A stretch of DNA of 64,000 nucleotides from Bacteroidota bacterium (GCA_029573235.1 JAKQGX010000001.1:1-64000), one strand, 5' to 3'; positions 1-10,936 are shown, numbered from the stretch's first letter. The notes: a model not told the origin generated them from the letters alone. Translations and numbers: made by a program.

Positions 1-1
1 T

Positions 2-74
<73 letters not shown>

Positions 75-76
75 CA

Positions 77-120
77 AAAACAAAAGCGCAGATCATGTCA
101 TGATTTGCGCTTTTGTTTTA
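77..120. terminator. bidirectional intrinsic terminator between tRNA-fMet and argS
   Basis: Long perfect inverted repeat: AAAACAAAAGCGCA and TGCGCTTTTGTTTT form the arms, extended by G:U and AT pairs to a three-base loop. T-rich and A-rich flanks on both sides allow termination in both directions, which suits the convergent tRNA-fMet (+) and argS (-). Confidence 0.85.
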
Positions 121-153
121 TGGCTACTGGCGGTACACTATCGTTTCGTGGTA

Positions 154-1956
154 CTACATTTTTTCCGGCAGCGAGATGCCCAATAGGCGCATACTGTGTC
201 TTAATATACTTGCCGTCATAATGATCAACATCAGGCGTAAGTGTTTCTTTTCTGTGTTTTCAGCATGCGAAATACTGTGTTGGTCGTAGAAAGAGTTGAA
301 GAGTTGCGCCAGTTGAAAACTGTAATTACAAATGGTTCCCGGGTTTAATTCGCGTGCTGCATCATCCACGATACTACAATATTGCTCTAGCATTACGGCT
401 AATTTTTTCTCTGCCGGCAGCAAAACTTCAGTTAATTGAAAGGTTTGAAAGCGAATGTTCTTAGGCATTTTTTCATAACCTTCTTTTCGTAAGATAGAAC
501 AAATACGGGCGTGTGCATATTGGATGAAGGTAGCGGTATATCCATGCAGATCGATACTTTCCTTCGGATTAAAAATCATTTTCTTTTTGGGATCTACACG
601 CAACAGGTAAAACTTCAATGCGCCCAATCCAATCATTTCATAGAGCGCTTGTAGTTCGTCTTGCGAAAACCCATCGGTTTTACCGGCTTCCTCGGTTTGG
701 GTACGAGCCAGCGATACCATTTCTGCAATCATATCATCAGCATCTACCACCGTGCCTTCGCGACTTTTCATCTTACCGGAAGGCAATTCTACCATACCAT
801 AAGATAAGTGGTGAATACCGGGTGCACTGGGTTCTTTCAGCTTTTGCATGATGAGCTTCAAAACTTGCATATGATAGTTTTGTTCGTCTCCTATCACATA
901 GATGCTTTGGTCTAGTTTGTATTCATCATATTTTAATTTTGCGGTGCCTAAATCTTGCGTGATGTACACCGAAGTACCGTCCCCACGTAACAATAGTTTT
1001 TGGTCTAGTCCATCTTCCGTAAGGTCTATCCATACAGAACCATCTTCCTTTTTAAACAAAACGTGTTTTTGCAACCCCTCTTCAATAATGGATTTGCCGA
1101 GCAAATATGTTTGACTTTCGTAGTAAAATTTATCGAAGTCGATACCCATCTTTTTGTAGGTAACATTAAATCCTTTGTACACCCATACATTCATTTGTTT
1201 CCAAAGGTTGCGTGTATCCGTGTCGCCGGCTTCCCATTTGCGCAGCAGCTCTTGTGCAGCCAGCATGATGGGGGCTTCTTTCTCCGCTTGCTTCTCGTCT
1301 TTGCCTGCAGCTACTTGTTCTTTTATTTGTTGTTTATATACCTCGTTAAAACGCACATAATAATCGCCAACTAAATGGTCTCCTTTAATGCCGGTGCTAT
1401 CCGGGGTTGCACCCTCTGCATAATCCATCCACGCAATCATGGACTTGCAGATATGAATGCCACGGTCGTTGATGAGGTTGGCTTTGATGACTTGGTTTCC
1501 GGTTGCTTTCAGTATTTCGGAAACGGCATATCCTAAAAAGATATTTCTCATATGCCCGAAATGAAGGGGCTTGTTGGTGTTGGGCGAAGAGTACTCCACC
1601 ATCACACGCCGATCTTTTTTTGGCTTTTCGCCAAAGTGTGGGTCATTAAAGTGATTGAGCAGAAAAGATGCCCAAAATTTATCTTGAATGTTTAAATTGA
1701 GAAACCCGCTGACAATATCATAAGAGGCAAACAAATCGCTATTGTCTTGAAGCAATTGTTGTCCTAAAAGAGTGCCGATTTCATCCGGTTTTTTACGCAA
1801 AATTTTCACCATCGAAAAAAGTACCACCGTATAATCACCGGTAAATTCCGGTTTGGTTTGGTTGACGGTTACTATATTTCCCGGGAAGTCTGTATCTGGG
1901 AAAAGACTCTTTAATGCCGCTTCTGTAGCCGTTTTTATTTGTGCTATGAGTGTCAT
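154..1956 (-). CDS. argS: arginine-tRNA ligase (ArgRS)
   Basis: Class I aminoacyl-tRNA synthetase that charges tRNA-Arg in the cytoplasm. At 600 aa it is in the usual ArgRS range. The HIGH-type signature is HFGHMRN at about residue 132, preceded by the ArgRS hallmark VEYSSPNTNKP. The KMSKS-type loop is GKMKSREGT at about residue 397. The N-terminus matches the Arg-specific tRNA D-loop recognition domain, and the C-terminal helical DALR anticodon-binding domain covers roughly the last 120 residues and ends LRLLGISLPEKM. The ATG start gives a full-length protein. It stands alone, converging on tRNA-fMet across a shared terminator. The substrate tRNA-Arg (CCG) lies about 12 kb away. Assignment is firm. 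Confidence 0.97.
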   Translation of the reverse strand: MTLIAQIKTATEAALKSLFPDTDFPGNIVTVNQTKPEFTGDYTVVLFSMVKILRKKPDEIGTLLGQQLLQDNSDLFASYDIVSGFLNLNIQDKFWASFLLNHFNDPHFGEKPKKDRRVMVEYSSPNTNKPLHFGHMRNIFLGYAVSEILKATGNQVIKANLINDRGIHICKSMIAWMDYAEGATPDSTGIKGDHLVGDYYVRFNEVYKQQIKEQVAAGKDEKQAEKEAPIMLAAQELLRKWEAGDTDTRNLWKQMNVWVYKGFNVTYKKMGIDFDKFYYESQTYLLGKSIIEEGLQKHVLFKKEDGSVWIDLTEDGLDQKLLLRGDGTSVYITQDLGTAKLKYDEYKLDQSIYVIGDEQNYHMQVLKLIMQKLKEPSAPGIHHLSYGMVELPSGKMKSREGTVVDADDMIAEMVSLARTQTEEAGKTDGFSQDELQALYEMIGLGALKFYLLRVDPKKKMIFNPKESIDLHGYTATFIQYAHARICSILRKEGYEKMPKNIRFQTFQLTEVLLPAEKKLAVMLEQYCSIVDDAARELNPGTICNYSFQLAQLFNSFYDQHSISHAENTEKKHLRLMLIIMTASILRHSMRLLGISLPEKM

Positions 1957-2159
1957 GATCTGCTGCAGGTTGAAGCTGCTAAGTTAATAGATTGCATGGA
2001 TTCTTGAGGAGATGATTTTCGGCTATTGCTGCTTATTGCAGCCAATTATTTGCGCTTTGGAGTTCAGTAAATAAAAAGGTTTTCCCCTTTTGACATAAAT
2101 GAATAGCACCCATTATTGGCATCCATTTCCTGCGTGGATGGACTTATGATAGGTGTGAT

Positions 2160-3266
2160 TTAGGGCTCCCATTTAAAAATCTTCGCAGTAATGCCATATA
2201 CCACTACACCCCAAAGCAGTAACACGATAATGTCGGTTCTCAACTCCCAAAAACCGGCACCGTCAAAAGCTATTTTGCGCAAGGCGTCGTTGAGGTACGT
2301 GAGGGGAAGCGCTTTGCAGAAAGGCTGCAGCCACGAAGGGAAATTGTCGATCGAGAAAAATGTACCTGCCAATAAAAATTGAGGTAATGTAATCAGGTTG
2401 GAAAAAGGAGGAATACTCGCTTCACTTTTCACCATACTGCTCACAAAAAAGCCAAAACCCATGAATACCATCATGGCCAGTGCACACATGAAAAGCATGT
2501 GCAGCACAGTAACCCAGCCGTTGATAAGGGTGAAATCAAAAACAAAATAACCCACAGCAATAATCACAATGGCACCGGTGAGTTGAAAAAACATGCGAGA
2601 GATACCTTCGCTAAGAACAATGGATGATTTGCGCACCGGAGTGGCAAAGAAGCGTTTTAATACCAATGTTTGCCGCAGGCTGAAAAATACGAAGGCTGTA
2701 CCAAATACACTGGATGCCAACAACGAAAAGCCCAACTGGCCGGGTAAGATAAAATCAATCATCTTAAACTCTCGCACTTGTTTCATTTGTAAATCTATCT
2801 TGGCTATTTCTTGCGACCGCTTTCTGATTTCCGGATCTTGCGATTGTATCACAGTAGTTAGTAGCGTTTGCAGTTGTTGTATCTTATCTATTTGAGACGA
2901 AGCACCGGTAATAAGTATGTTGTTTTCAGGAGTAGTACCATCTGTGTTTTTTTGAATATCGATGGTGGCAATGATGTCTCCATCACGCATCAGCTTTTCA
3001 ATGTCTGCAGGAGTGGATACCGACTTCCATTTCAACACCGGTATTTTCTCAAGTGCTTTATACAATGGACTTGTGGTATCGGTGTGAAGTCCCGTGGCAA
3101 CCGGCAGGCTATAGTTTCCTCCACCGCCCAAAAAGCCAAACACTAATATAAAAACCAAAGGGAAGGCTACACTAAAAAATACAGCAGAAGGACTTTTAAG
3201 AATCGATTGCAGGCTGGCAATAAACAGCGCACGTACTGCCCGAGCATTACTATAAGAGGATGCCAT
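2160..3266 (-). CDS. ABC-2 type transporter permease
   Basis: Membrane subunit of an ABC exporter with the ABC2_membrane_3 layout. One transmembrane helix lies near the N-terminus (SVAFPLVFILVFGFLGGGG), followed by an extracytoplasmic domain of roughly 120-150 residues, then five to six helices from about residue 170 to the end. The ORF track begins at a TTG (3275). I prefer the ATG three codons later, giving 368 aa. No ATP-binding subunit lies next to it, so the partner must be encoded elsewhere; such orphan permeases are common in Bacteroidota. The substrate cannot be told from the sequence. A 242-base gap separates it from the divergent E2 gene. Confidence 0.85.
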   Translation of the reverse strand: MASSYSNARAVRALFIASLQSILKSPSAVFFSVAFPLVFILVFGFLGGGGNYSLPVATGLHTDTTSPLYKALEKIPVLKWKSVSTPADIEKLMRDGDIIATIDIQKNTDGTTPENNILITGASSQIDKIQQLQTLLTTVIQSQDPEIRKRSQEIAKIDLQMKQVREFKMIDFILPGQLGFSLLASSVFGTAFVFFSLRQTLVLKRFFATPVRKSSIVLSEGISRMFFQLTGAIVIIAVGYFVFDFTLINGWVTVLHMLFMCALAMMVFMGFGFFVSSMVKSEASIPPFSNLITLPQFLLAGTFFSIDNFPSWLQPFCKALPLTYLNDALRKIAFDGAGFWELRTDIIVLLLWGVVVYGITAKIFKWEP

Positions 3267-3460
3267 AAGTTGCAAAAGTAACGGCTGGCACCATTATGAT
3301 ATAGTTATTTTTTACAGCGTTGCAGAATCTTATCGTTATTTGGTTCTTTCCTCGCACCCTGGCAATACGGATTTTTATATAGAAGCATATCAAAAGCCAA
3401 AGAGGAGAAATGTCCTGTTGCTTTTGGTTTTTCGATAGGTTCTTTTATGAATAATTTCAT

Positions 3461-3485
3461 TTTGACCTTCATTTATTTATTTTTG
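3461..3485 (+). promoter_or_regulatory. putative Bacteroidota promoter of the E2 gene
   Basis: A TAnnTTTG element (TATTTTTG, 3478-3485) lies 23 bases before the ATG. A TTTG at 3461-3464 could be the upstream element, but the 13-base spacer is shorter than the usual 19 or so, so only the -7 element is convincing. Confidence 0.45.
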
Positions 3486-3508
3486 CCCCAAACATTCAAA
3501 CGAAATTT

Positions 3509-4843
3509 ATGGCAATAGTAGATCTTGTAATGCCCAAGATGGGGGAAAGCATCATGGAAGCAACGGTGTTGAAGTGGCATAAGAAACCTGGCGATGCTGT
3601 GAAAATGGATGAGACGGTTTTGGAAATTGCGACCGATAAAGTAGATAGCGAAGTGCCCTCTACGGCTGAAGGTACCATCACCGAAGTGCTTTTTAAAGAA
3701 AACGACGTGGTGCCTGTAGGAACTGTTATTGCTCGTATAGATACTGCCGGTGGCAGCGCAGCGGTGGCAGCACCGGTAGCTGCAGCCCCTGCACCTACAC
3801 CACAGCCCGCTCCTGTTGCCCCTGCGCCTGTAGCGCCTGTGCCAGTCCCTGCGGCAGCAACTCCAAGTGGTGATGCCAATAAATTTTACAGCCCGTTGGT
3901 GCTCAATATTGCTGCCAAAGAAGGCATTGGAATGGCAGAGCTAGAGCGTATTCCAGGTACCGGCAATGAAGGTCGCGTAACGAAGAAAGATATATTACAG
4001 TATGTAGCACAACGTGCCAGCGGAGCACCAGCTCCCGCTCCTGTAGCTCCCGCAGCTGCCCCCACGCCGGCAGCAGCTCCTGCTCCACAACCAGCCGTAG
4101 TCGCAGAGCCTAAGCCGGCAGCGAACTATGGTAACAATGTAGAGATTGTAGAGATGGACCGGATGCGCAAGCTAATAGCCGACCATATGGTGCGCAGTAA
4201 AGCAACATCACCACACGTGACCAGCTTTACCGAATGTGATGTGACGAACATTGTGAATTGGAGAAACAAAGTGAAAAGCTCTTTTGAGAAAAAATATGGA
4301 GAGAAAATTACCTTCACACCAATCTTTATTGAAGCTATTGTCAACTGTATTCGTAAATACCCCATGATCAATAGTAGCGTGGATGGCGATAAGATTATTG
4401 TGAAGAAAGACATCAATATTGGTATGGCTACGGCATTGCCCAGCGGCAACCTAATCGTACCGGTGATAAAAAATGCTGATATCAAAAACTTGTTGGGCAT
4501 TACCAAAGATGTGAATGGACTGGCACAAGCAGCACGTTCTAATAAGTTGAAAGCAGATGATACCCAAGGCGGCACCTTCACCCTTACCAATGTGGGTACC
4601 TTTGGTAGCTTGATGGGAACCCCCATTATCAATCAGCCTCAGGTAGCTATATTGGCAGTGGGCAGCATCAAAAAACGCCCGATGGTTTTGGAAACAGAAC
4701 ATGGTGATGTAATAGCGGTTCGCCACATGATGTACCTATCATTAAGCTACGACCATAGAATCGTGGATGGCTCACTAGGTGCAAGTTTCCTTACTGCTGT
4801 TGCCAACGAACTGGAAGCATTTGATGCCAATAGAGAAGTATAA
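3509..4843 (+). CDS. dihydrolipoyllysine acyltransferase, E2 of a 2-oxoacid dehydrogenase complex
   Basis: E2 core of a 2-oxoacid dehydrogenase complex, transferring acyl groups from lipoate to CoA in the cytoplasm. Domains in order: lipoyl domain (about 1-78) with the lipoylated lysine in ATDKVDSEV; an Ala/Pro-rich linker; an E3/E1-binding domain (about 128-168, FYSPLVLNIAAKEGIGMAEL); a second Ala/Pro linker; and the catalytic acyltransferase domain (about 210-444) with the active-site motif SYDHRIVDG near the C-terminus. The lipoyl sequence resembles Bacteroidota branched-chain or pyruvate E2 proteins, and specificity cannot be fixed here because no E1 or E3 gene is nearby. It is a monocistronic unit with its own promoter and a terminator. 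The long antisense ORF over the linker is a composition artefact. Confidence 0.93.
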   Translation: MAIVDLVMPKMGESIMEATVLKWHKKPGDAVKMDETVLEIATDKVDSEVPSTAEGTITEVLFKENDVVPVGTVIARIDTAGGSAAVAAPVAAAPAPTPQPAPVAPAPVAPVPVPAAATPSGDANKFYSPLVLNIAAKEGIGMAELERIPGTGNEGRVTKKDILQYVAQRASGAPAPAPVAPAAAPTPAAAPAPQPAVVAEPKPAANYGNNVEIVEMDRMRKLIADHMVRSKATSPHVTSFTECDVTNIVNWRNKVKSSFEKKYGEKITFTPIFIEAIVNCIRKYPMINSSVDGDKIIVKKDINIGMATALPSGNLIVPVIKNADIKNLLGITKDVNGLAQAARSNKLKADDTQGGTFTLTNVGTFGSLMGTPIINQPQVAILAVGSIKKRPMVLETEHGDVIAVRHMMYLSLSYDHRIVDGSLGASFLTAVANELEAFDANREV

Positions 4844-4868
4844 TAGCACTTCAAAAAACAATTATTAC

Positions 4869-4908
4869 AAAGGTTGTCCACTACAAATGGCAACCTTTAT
4901 TTTTTTTC
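4869..4908 (+). terminator. intrinsic terminator after the E2 gene
   Basis: Hairpin AAAGGTTG / CAACCTTT followed by ATTTTTTTTT. Confidence 0.75.
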
Positions 4909-5049
4909 TTGTTCCAAGTTTTCAAATGCCCAAAGAGTGGTGCGGAAACGTTAAAATAAGCATACCTTAAAACAATACTCGCAGCTCTTGTTGTAACTTG
5001 CAGGAAGCTGAATTAGACGGGAGCATTATCTTCCTCTGTACTTAATACC

Positions 5050-6312
5050 ATGAGAAAAATCATTACAGCACTATCCCTTCTCTGCATGAGTTCCACGGCT
5101 TTTGCAGCCCGTATATTTATTCCGATGGATGATGAAAGCCAGTCGCAACATTTGAAAGCGTATGGTGTAGCCTACTTCGCCTTAACACAAGGTATCGAAG
5201 TGGATTGGATGCTCAATTTTCGGGGGGGTAGTTTTGCCATGCCATCGGTAGAAAGTATCGAACGGATATGTAGGTTGAGAGGCGTAGATTTTGAAGTAAT
5301 CAGTGATGCACAATATGCCGGCATGGTGAGTAAGATTGCCGATCCGGACTATAACGGCGATTTCATAAAGCTGGAGAAGCCCCCCAAGATAGCGGTATAT
5401 ACACCGGGTGATAAGCAGCCTTGGGATGATGCTGTAACACTGGTATTAAACTATGCACAGATACCCTATGATAAAGTATATGATGATGAGTTGTTGGAAG
5501 GAAAGCTACCGGAATATGATTGGCTGCACTTACACCACGAAGATTTTACGGGTCAATACGGAAAGTTTTGGGCGGGCTATCGCGGAGCAAGCTGGTATAT
5601 CGATGATGTGAAAAAAAACGAAGCAACAGCAGCGCGTCACGGGTTTAAGAAAGTATCGCAACTGAAACTGGCGGTAGCACTAAAGATTCGTGAGTTTGTT
5701 GCCGGTGGTGGATATCTCTTTGCTATGTGCTCGGCTACGGATACTTACGATATGGCATTAGATGCACAGCAAACGGATATCTGTGATGCCGTTTTTGATG
5801 GCGACCCTCCTGCTCCGGATGCACCACAACGATTGGATTTTACACAAGGCTTTGCGTTTAAAGATTACACCATTTTTTTTAGTCCGTATGAATTAGAATA
5901 CGCCACTATTGATAATACGAATTATCGAGGTTCGGTGCCTCCCGAATCGGATTACTTTACCCTCTTTACGTTCTCGGCAAAATTTGACCCGGTACCGACC
6001 ATGCTGTGTCAAAACCATACCACCACCATAAAAGGTTTTATGGGGCAGACTACTGCGTTTAGAAAAGAAACATTGAAGACAAGTGTATTGGTAATGGGCG
6101 AATACAAACCCAAGAATGAAGTGCGCTATATACATGGCGAATATGGCAAAGGCACCTGGACCTTTTATGGTGGGCACGACCCGGAAGATTATCAACACTT
6201 GGTGGGCGACCCTCCGACAGATTTGAGCCTTCACCCAAAATCGCCGGGATACCGACTGATATTGAACAATGTTTTGTTTCCTGCGGCAAAGAAGAAACCA
6301 CGGAAGACATAA
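5050..6312 (+). CDS. exported glutamine-amidotransferase-like protein (annotated in relatives as 'asparagine synthetase B')
   Basis: Protein of 420 aa with a clear Sec signal peptide (MRKIITALSLLCMSSTAFAA), so it acts in the periplasm. The mature N-terminus carries IPMDDESQSQHLKAYG. A Rossmann-like segment starts near residue 112 (KIAVYTPGD), and a nucleophile-elbow-like stretch, GGGYLFAMCSATD, places a cysteine near residue 227 as in class I glutamine-amidotransferase or DJ-1-like folds. From memory, Bacteroidota homologues of this length are often labelled asparagine synthetase B. The sequence has no Asn synthetase or N-terminal Cys-type amidotransferase features, so I regard that name as misleading. 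Single gene; the reaction is unknown. Confidence 0.7.
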   Translation: MRKIITALSLLCMSSTAFAARIFIPMDDESQSQHLKAYGVAYFALTQGIEVDWMLNFRGGSFAMPSVESIERICRLRGVDFEVISDAQYAGMVSKIADPDYNGDFIKLEKPPKIAVYTPGDKQPWDDAVTLVLNYAQIPYDKVYDDELLEGKLPEYDWLHLHHEDFTGQYGKFWAGYRGASWYIDDVKKNEATAARHGFKKVSQLKLAVALKIREFVAGGGYLFAMCSATDTYDMALDAQQTDICDAVFDGDPPAPDAPQRLDFTQGFAFKDYTIFFSPYELEYATIDNTNYRGSVPPESDYFTLFTFSAKFDPVPTMLCQNHTTTIKGFMGQTTAFRKETLKTSVLVMGEYKPKNEVRYIHGEYGKGTWTFYGGHDPEDYQHLVGDPPTDLSLHPKSPGYRLILNNVLFPAAKKKPRKT

Positions 6313-6469
6313 ATGGCAGCGGCTTGTGTCGTATCCGTTGGTGGGTAGTGATGCTACATCGTGAAATGTAGATGAACGGAGCGTCGCAAATCAAGCTTCA
6401 GCAGGGCGATACAGCTGACTTACAAAAAAATATCATATCCATTGAATCATAAAAACACATCAAGATAAC

Positions 6470-7240
6470 ATGTCTAAAACAGTTCTTATTACCGGGAGCA
6501 CCAGCGGCATTGGTTTGGGAATGGCAAATGCTTTTGCAGCACAAGGGTACAACATTATTTTTAACGGTTTGGAAGCGGATGGCGCTGTCATTGCCCAAGA
6601 GGTGGCGACAAAACATGGGGTGAAGCATTTGTTTTCGCCGGCGAATATGTTGGAGCCTGAAGCTATACGTGAGATGATAGCGGCAGCAGAAGCACAATTT
6701 GGTAGCGTGGATGTATTAATAAACAACGCGGGGATTCAGTACGTGTCGCCGATAGATGCGTTTCCGGAAGACAAGTGGAATGCTATCATCGGTATCAATC
6801 TATCATCGGCATTTCACACCACCAAGGCTGTATGGGCGAAGATGAAAGCGAATGGCTATGGACGTATCATCAATATATCATCGGCACATGGATTGGTGGC
6901 ATCTGAGTATAAAAGTGCCTATGTAGCAGCGAAGCACGGCATCATTGGGCTAACGAAGGTGCTAGCATTAGAAGGGGCTACGGTGGGGATAACGGCAAAT
7001 GCTATTTGTCCGGGTTATGTACATACACCCATAGTGGATAAACAAATTACCGATCAAATGGTGGCGCATCAAATGACTCGGGAAGAAGTGATTCAACATG
7101 TGATGCTGGGCAAGCAAGCGTTGAAGGAGTTTATTCCTGTGGAGGCTATTGCGCAAGCAGCATTGTACTTAGCATCCGATGCGGCGTCACAGATAACAGG
7201 TATCAGCCTGCCTATAGATGGCGGTTGGACTGCAGGATAA
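6470..7240 (+). CDS. short-chain dehydrogenase, probably D-3-hydroxybutyrate dehydrogenase
   Basis: Classical SDR of 256 aa. The NAD-binding motif is TGSTSGIG (residues 8-15), the structural motif is NNAG near residue 86, the catalytic Ser lies in NISSAHG, and the Tyr-Lys pair is in SAYVAAKHG near residue 151. The C-terminal half (TANAICPGYVHTP, then a QITGISLPIDGGWTAG ending) and the overall length match bacterial 3-hydroxybutyrate dehydrogenases, which interconvert 3-hydroxybutyrate and acetoacetate. Other SDR substrates cannot be excluded. It is single-gene, with a strong bidirectional terminator shared with the convergent ftsB-like gene. Confidence 0.88.
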   Translation: MSKTVLITGSTSGIGLGMANAFAAQGYNIIFNGLEADGAVIAQEVATKHGVKHLFSPANMLEPEAIREMIAAAEAQFGSVDVLINNAGIQYVSPIDAFPEDKWNAIIGINLSSAFHTTKAVWAKMKANGYGRIINISSAHGLVASEYKSAYVAAKHGIIGLTKVLALEGATVGITANAICPGYVHTPIVDKQITDQMVAHQMTREEVIQHVMLGKQALKEFIPVEAIAQAALYLASDAASQITGISLPIDGGWTAG

Positions 7241-7257
7241 GTTAATGGAGAAAAAGA

Positions 7258-7292
7258 ACTGCGGCACTTTGTGAATATCAAAGTGCCGCAGT
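7258..7292. terminator. bidirectional terminator hairpin
   Basis: Perfect 14-bp inverted repeat ACTGCGGCACTTTG / CAAAGTGCCGCAGT with a 7-base loop between convergent genes. T and A tracts are weak on both sides, so it may act as an RNA 3' end stabiliser as much as a classical terminator. Confidence 0.7.
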
Positions 7293-7317
7293 ATTGAATA
7301 GGGTATGCAGTGGAAAT

Positions 7318-7605
7318 TTATTTTCTTTCTATGACGTACACGTCTTCATTGTCGCGCTTCATGCGGTATTTTTCGCGAGCGAATGTCTCTAAGGTGTGTG
7401 CATTAGAAGTTAAGTTTTTTAGATAGATTTCTTCTGCAGCAATTTCGTTTTTTAAGTAGGCAATATTGCTCTTGGTATTTCTCAGCTCTTCTTTGCGTTC
7501 TCGTTGCAGCATCCAATTGTTTTCATCAAAGAAATACATCCAAACAATGAATGCCACTCCGGTAACTAAAAACTTGTTGGTGAAAAAACGAAATAAGGGC
7601 TTCAT
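7318..7605 (-). CDS. FtsB/DivIC-type septum formation protein
   Basis: Small bitopic protein of 95 aa: a short cytoplasmic N-terminus, one transmembrane helix (about residues 12-26, FLVTGVAFIVWMYFF), then a coiled-coil (about 33-65) and the conserved tail ETFAREKYRMKRDNEDVYVIE. This is the FtsB/DivIC architecture and sequence signature; the protein bridges FtsL and the divisome at the septum. It starts 12 bases after the stop of eno on the same strand, so it is probably co-transcribed with enolase. Confidence 0.88.
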   Translation of the reverse strand: MKPLFRFFTNKFLVTGVAFIVWMYFFDENNWMLQRERKEELRNTKSNIAYLKNEIAAEEIYLKNLTSNAHTLETFAREKYRMKRDNEDVYVIERK

Positions 7606-7617
7606 CTGAAAAAAATA

Positions 7618-8916
<1,299 letters not shown>

Positions 8917-8945
8917 TTATTTGGTTTGATGTTAGAAATTTTTCG

Positions 8946-8953
8946 CAAAGGTA
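8946..8953 (-). promoter_or_regulatory. -7 promoter element for eno
   Basis: TACCTTTG on the minus strand (TAnnTTTG consensus), 38 bases before the eno ATG. The upstream element is not clear. Confidence 0.5.
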
Positions 8954-9097
8954 ATGTGTGTGTACGAGTACAGAAAATAAAAAAATGGGATACCGTCTTA
9001 GGAATGATGAAAATAGTGGTATTCAATAATCGTAATACCTACTTTGTAGAAGCTTACTTCCCAAGAATAATTTATTATCTTTAGAAAAAACAGTACC

Positions 9098-10903
9098 ATG
9101 ACACAGGCATACCGTTTGTTTGATTGTATGGAAGCGCAGGCGGCAGCACCCTTACCGGATTTGCTAGCCGGCAAAAAAGAAGGTGTTTATGTACCCTTGT
9201 CAACTGCGACCGTTCACCTTCAGATTAATCAATTAGCTGCTGGGCTAATAGCCAAAGGGGTGTCGCCGCAAGATGGCACCATAGAGGGACGCGATAAAAT
9301 TGGTATCATTAGCAACAGCCGTCCGGAGTGGCTCATTACGGACTTAGCCGTGCAAAGTACTGGCGCCATATTAGTACCCTTGTATCCTAATATTGCCTTG
9401 CAAGACCTTGTGCAGGTTTTTCAAGAGTCAGAGGTGAAGGGATGTTTTGTAAGCACCAAAGAATTGTATCAATCCCTCCAATCGGTACGAGCACAATTGC
9501 CCTCGTTGCAATGGGTTTATACATTCGAAAAGCAAGAGGGTGTACCACATTGGGAAGAGTGTAAAAAACAGACCCTTTCTTCAGAGGACGAGCAAAAAAT
9601 TCAACAAATAAAAAAACAAACAAAAGAAGAGGATATTGCCACCATCATTTATACCTCCGGAACCACGGGCAAGCCCAAAGGCGTTATGCTCAGTCATAAA
9701 AATATTGTGAGCAATTTGATGGATGTACGTGAGGTAATAGAAGGTGTTGGATTTGTGGAAAGAAAAGCATTGAGTTTCTTACCGCTCAATCACATTTTGG
9801 AGAAGATGGTGTCGTATGTGTATCTGTTTTATGGCTTCTCTATCTACTATGCAGAAAGTATGGAAACGATTGCTGCCAACTTAAAAGAAGCACGTCCTAC
9901 TATTTTCATTACAGTTCCACGATTGTTAGAAAAAGTGTATGAAAAAATAATGGCGACAGGCTCCCAGTTGAAAGGCGTCAAAAAAGCTTTATTCTTTTGG
10001 GCAGTGGGCTTGGGAAAACGTTTTGAAATAGGCAAAGACATGGGTTGGTGGTATAATGCTCAATTGTCGTTAGCCAATAAATTAATATTTAGCAAGTGGA
10101 GAGCCGCATTAGGAGGCAATGTGAGAGCCATTGTAGTGGGTGGTGCAGCTTGTCAACCACGACTGGTAAAAATATTTACCGCCGCACAAATCACCATAAT
10201 GGAAGGCTATGGACTCACCGAAACATCGCCGGTAATAGCGGTGAATCATTATGACGAAAACAACCGTCGTGCCGGTACTGTGGGACCGTTGATACCTAAT
10301 GTAGAAGTGAAAATAGCTGCAGATGGAGAAATACTATGCAAAGGCAAAAACGTGATGGTGGGTTATTATAAGCAACCTGAAGCAACTGCCGAAACCTTTA
10401 TTGATGGATGGCTGGCCACCGGTGATATTGGCGAGTTCGTAGAAGGGAAATTTTTGAAAATAACGGATCGAAAAAAAGAGCTTTTCAAAACCAGTGGCGG
10501 TAAGTATGTGGCACCACAACAGGTAGAAAACAAGTTTAAAGAAAGTAAGTATATCGAGCAGATAATGATAGTGGGTGCCGGTAAAAAATTTGTGAGCGCC
10601 TTGATAGTGCCGGCTTTTGAAGCCTTAAAACAATATTTAACCGAGCATCATATTGCTTTCGAATCGCGTGCACAAGCCATACAACATCCGCAAACAAGAC
10701 ATTTGTTTCAAAATATCTTAGATTATTACAACCCCAATTTCGGACATGTAGAACAAGTGAAACAATTTGCTTTGTTGGAAAACGATTGGAGTGTGGAAGG
10801 GGGAGAACTTACCCCTAAACTCAGTTTGAAACGAAAGTTTATTTTGAGCAAATACGAACAAGAAATTGAAGATATTTACAAAGATTTTCAAGAAGAAATA
10901 TAG
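9098..10903 (+). CDS. long-chain fatty acid-CoA ligase (AMP-forming)
   Basis: Adenylate-forming enzyme of 601 aa that activates fatty acids to acyl-CoA. Hallmarks: the P-loop-like A3 motif IIYTSGTTGKPKGVMLSH (about residues 183-200), EGYGLTETSP near residue 368, and DGWLATGDIGE followed by ITDRKKELFKTSGGKYVAP near residues 440-470. The last matches the long-chain (FAA/ACSL-like) subgroup rather than acetyl-CoA synthetases. The ATG start is preceded by a TATCTTTA element. The acyl-CoA-binding protein gene follows after 33 bases, a fitting pair: one makes acyl-CoA and the other binds it. Confidence 0.92.
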   Translation: MTQAYRLFDCMEAQAAAPLPDLLAGKKEGVYVPLSTATVHLQINQLAAGLIAKGVSPQDGTIEGRDKIGIISNSRPEWLITDLAVQSTGAILVPLYPNIALQDLVQVFQESEVKGCFVSTKELYQSLQSVRAQLPSLQWVYTFEKQEGVPHWEECKKQTLSSEDEQKIQQIKKQTKEEDIATIIYTSGTTGKPKGVMLSHKNIVSNLMDVREVIEGVGFVERKALSFLPLNHILEKMVSYVYLFYGFSIYYAESMETIAANLKEARPTIFITVPRLLEKVYEKIMATGSQLKGVKKALFFWAVGLGKRFEIGKDMGWWYNAQLSLANKLIFSKWRAALGGNVRAIVVGGAACQPRLVKIFTAAQITIMEGYGLTETSPVIAVNHYDENNRRAGTVGPLIPNVEVKIAADGEILCKGKNVMVGYYKQPEATAETFIDGWLATGDIGEFVEGKFLKITDRKKELFKTSGGKYVAPQQVENKFKESKYIEQIMIVGAGKKFVSALIVPAFEALKQYLTEHHIAFESRAQAIQHPQTRHLFQNILDYYNPNFGHVEQVKQFALLENDWSVEGGELTPKLSLKRKFILSKYEQEIEDIYKDFQEEI

Positions 10904-10936
10904 TCTTTGATTCATCTCCCTTAAAAGCAAAATACC

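Noticed and set aside
3496-3879. 127-aa minus-strand Ala/Gly/Thr-rich ORF
   Set aside because: Antisense to the Ala/Pro-rich linker and lipoyl domain of the E2 gene; low-complexity artefact.
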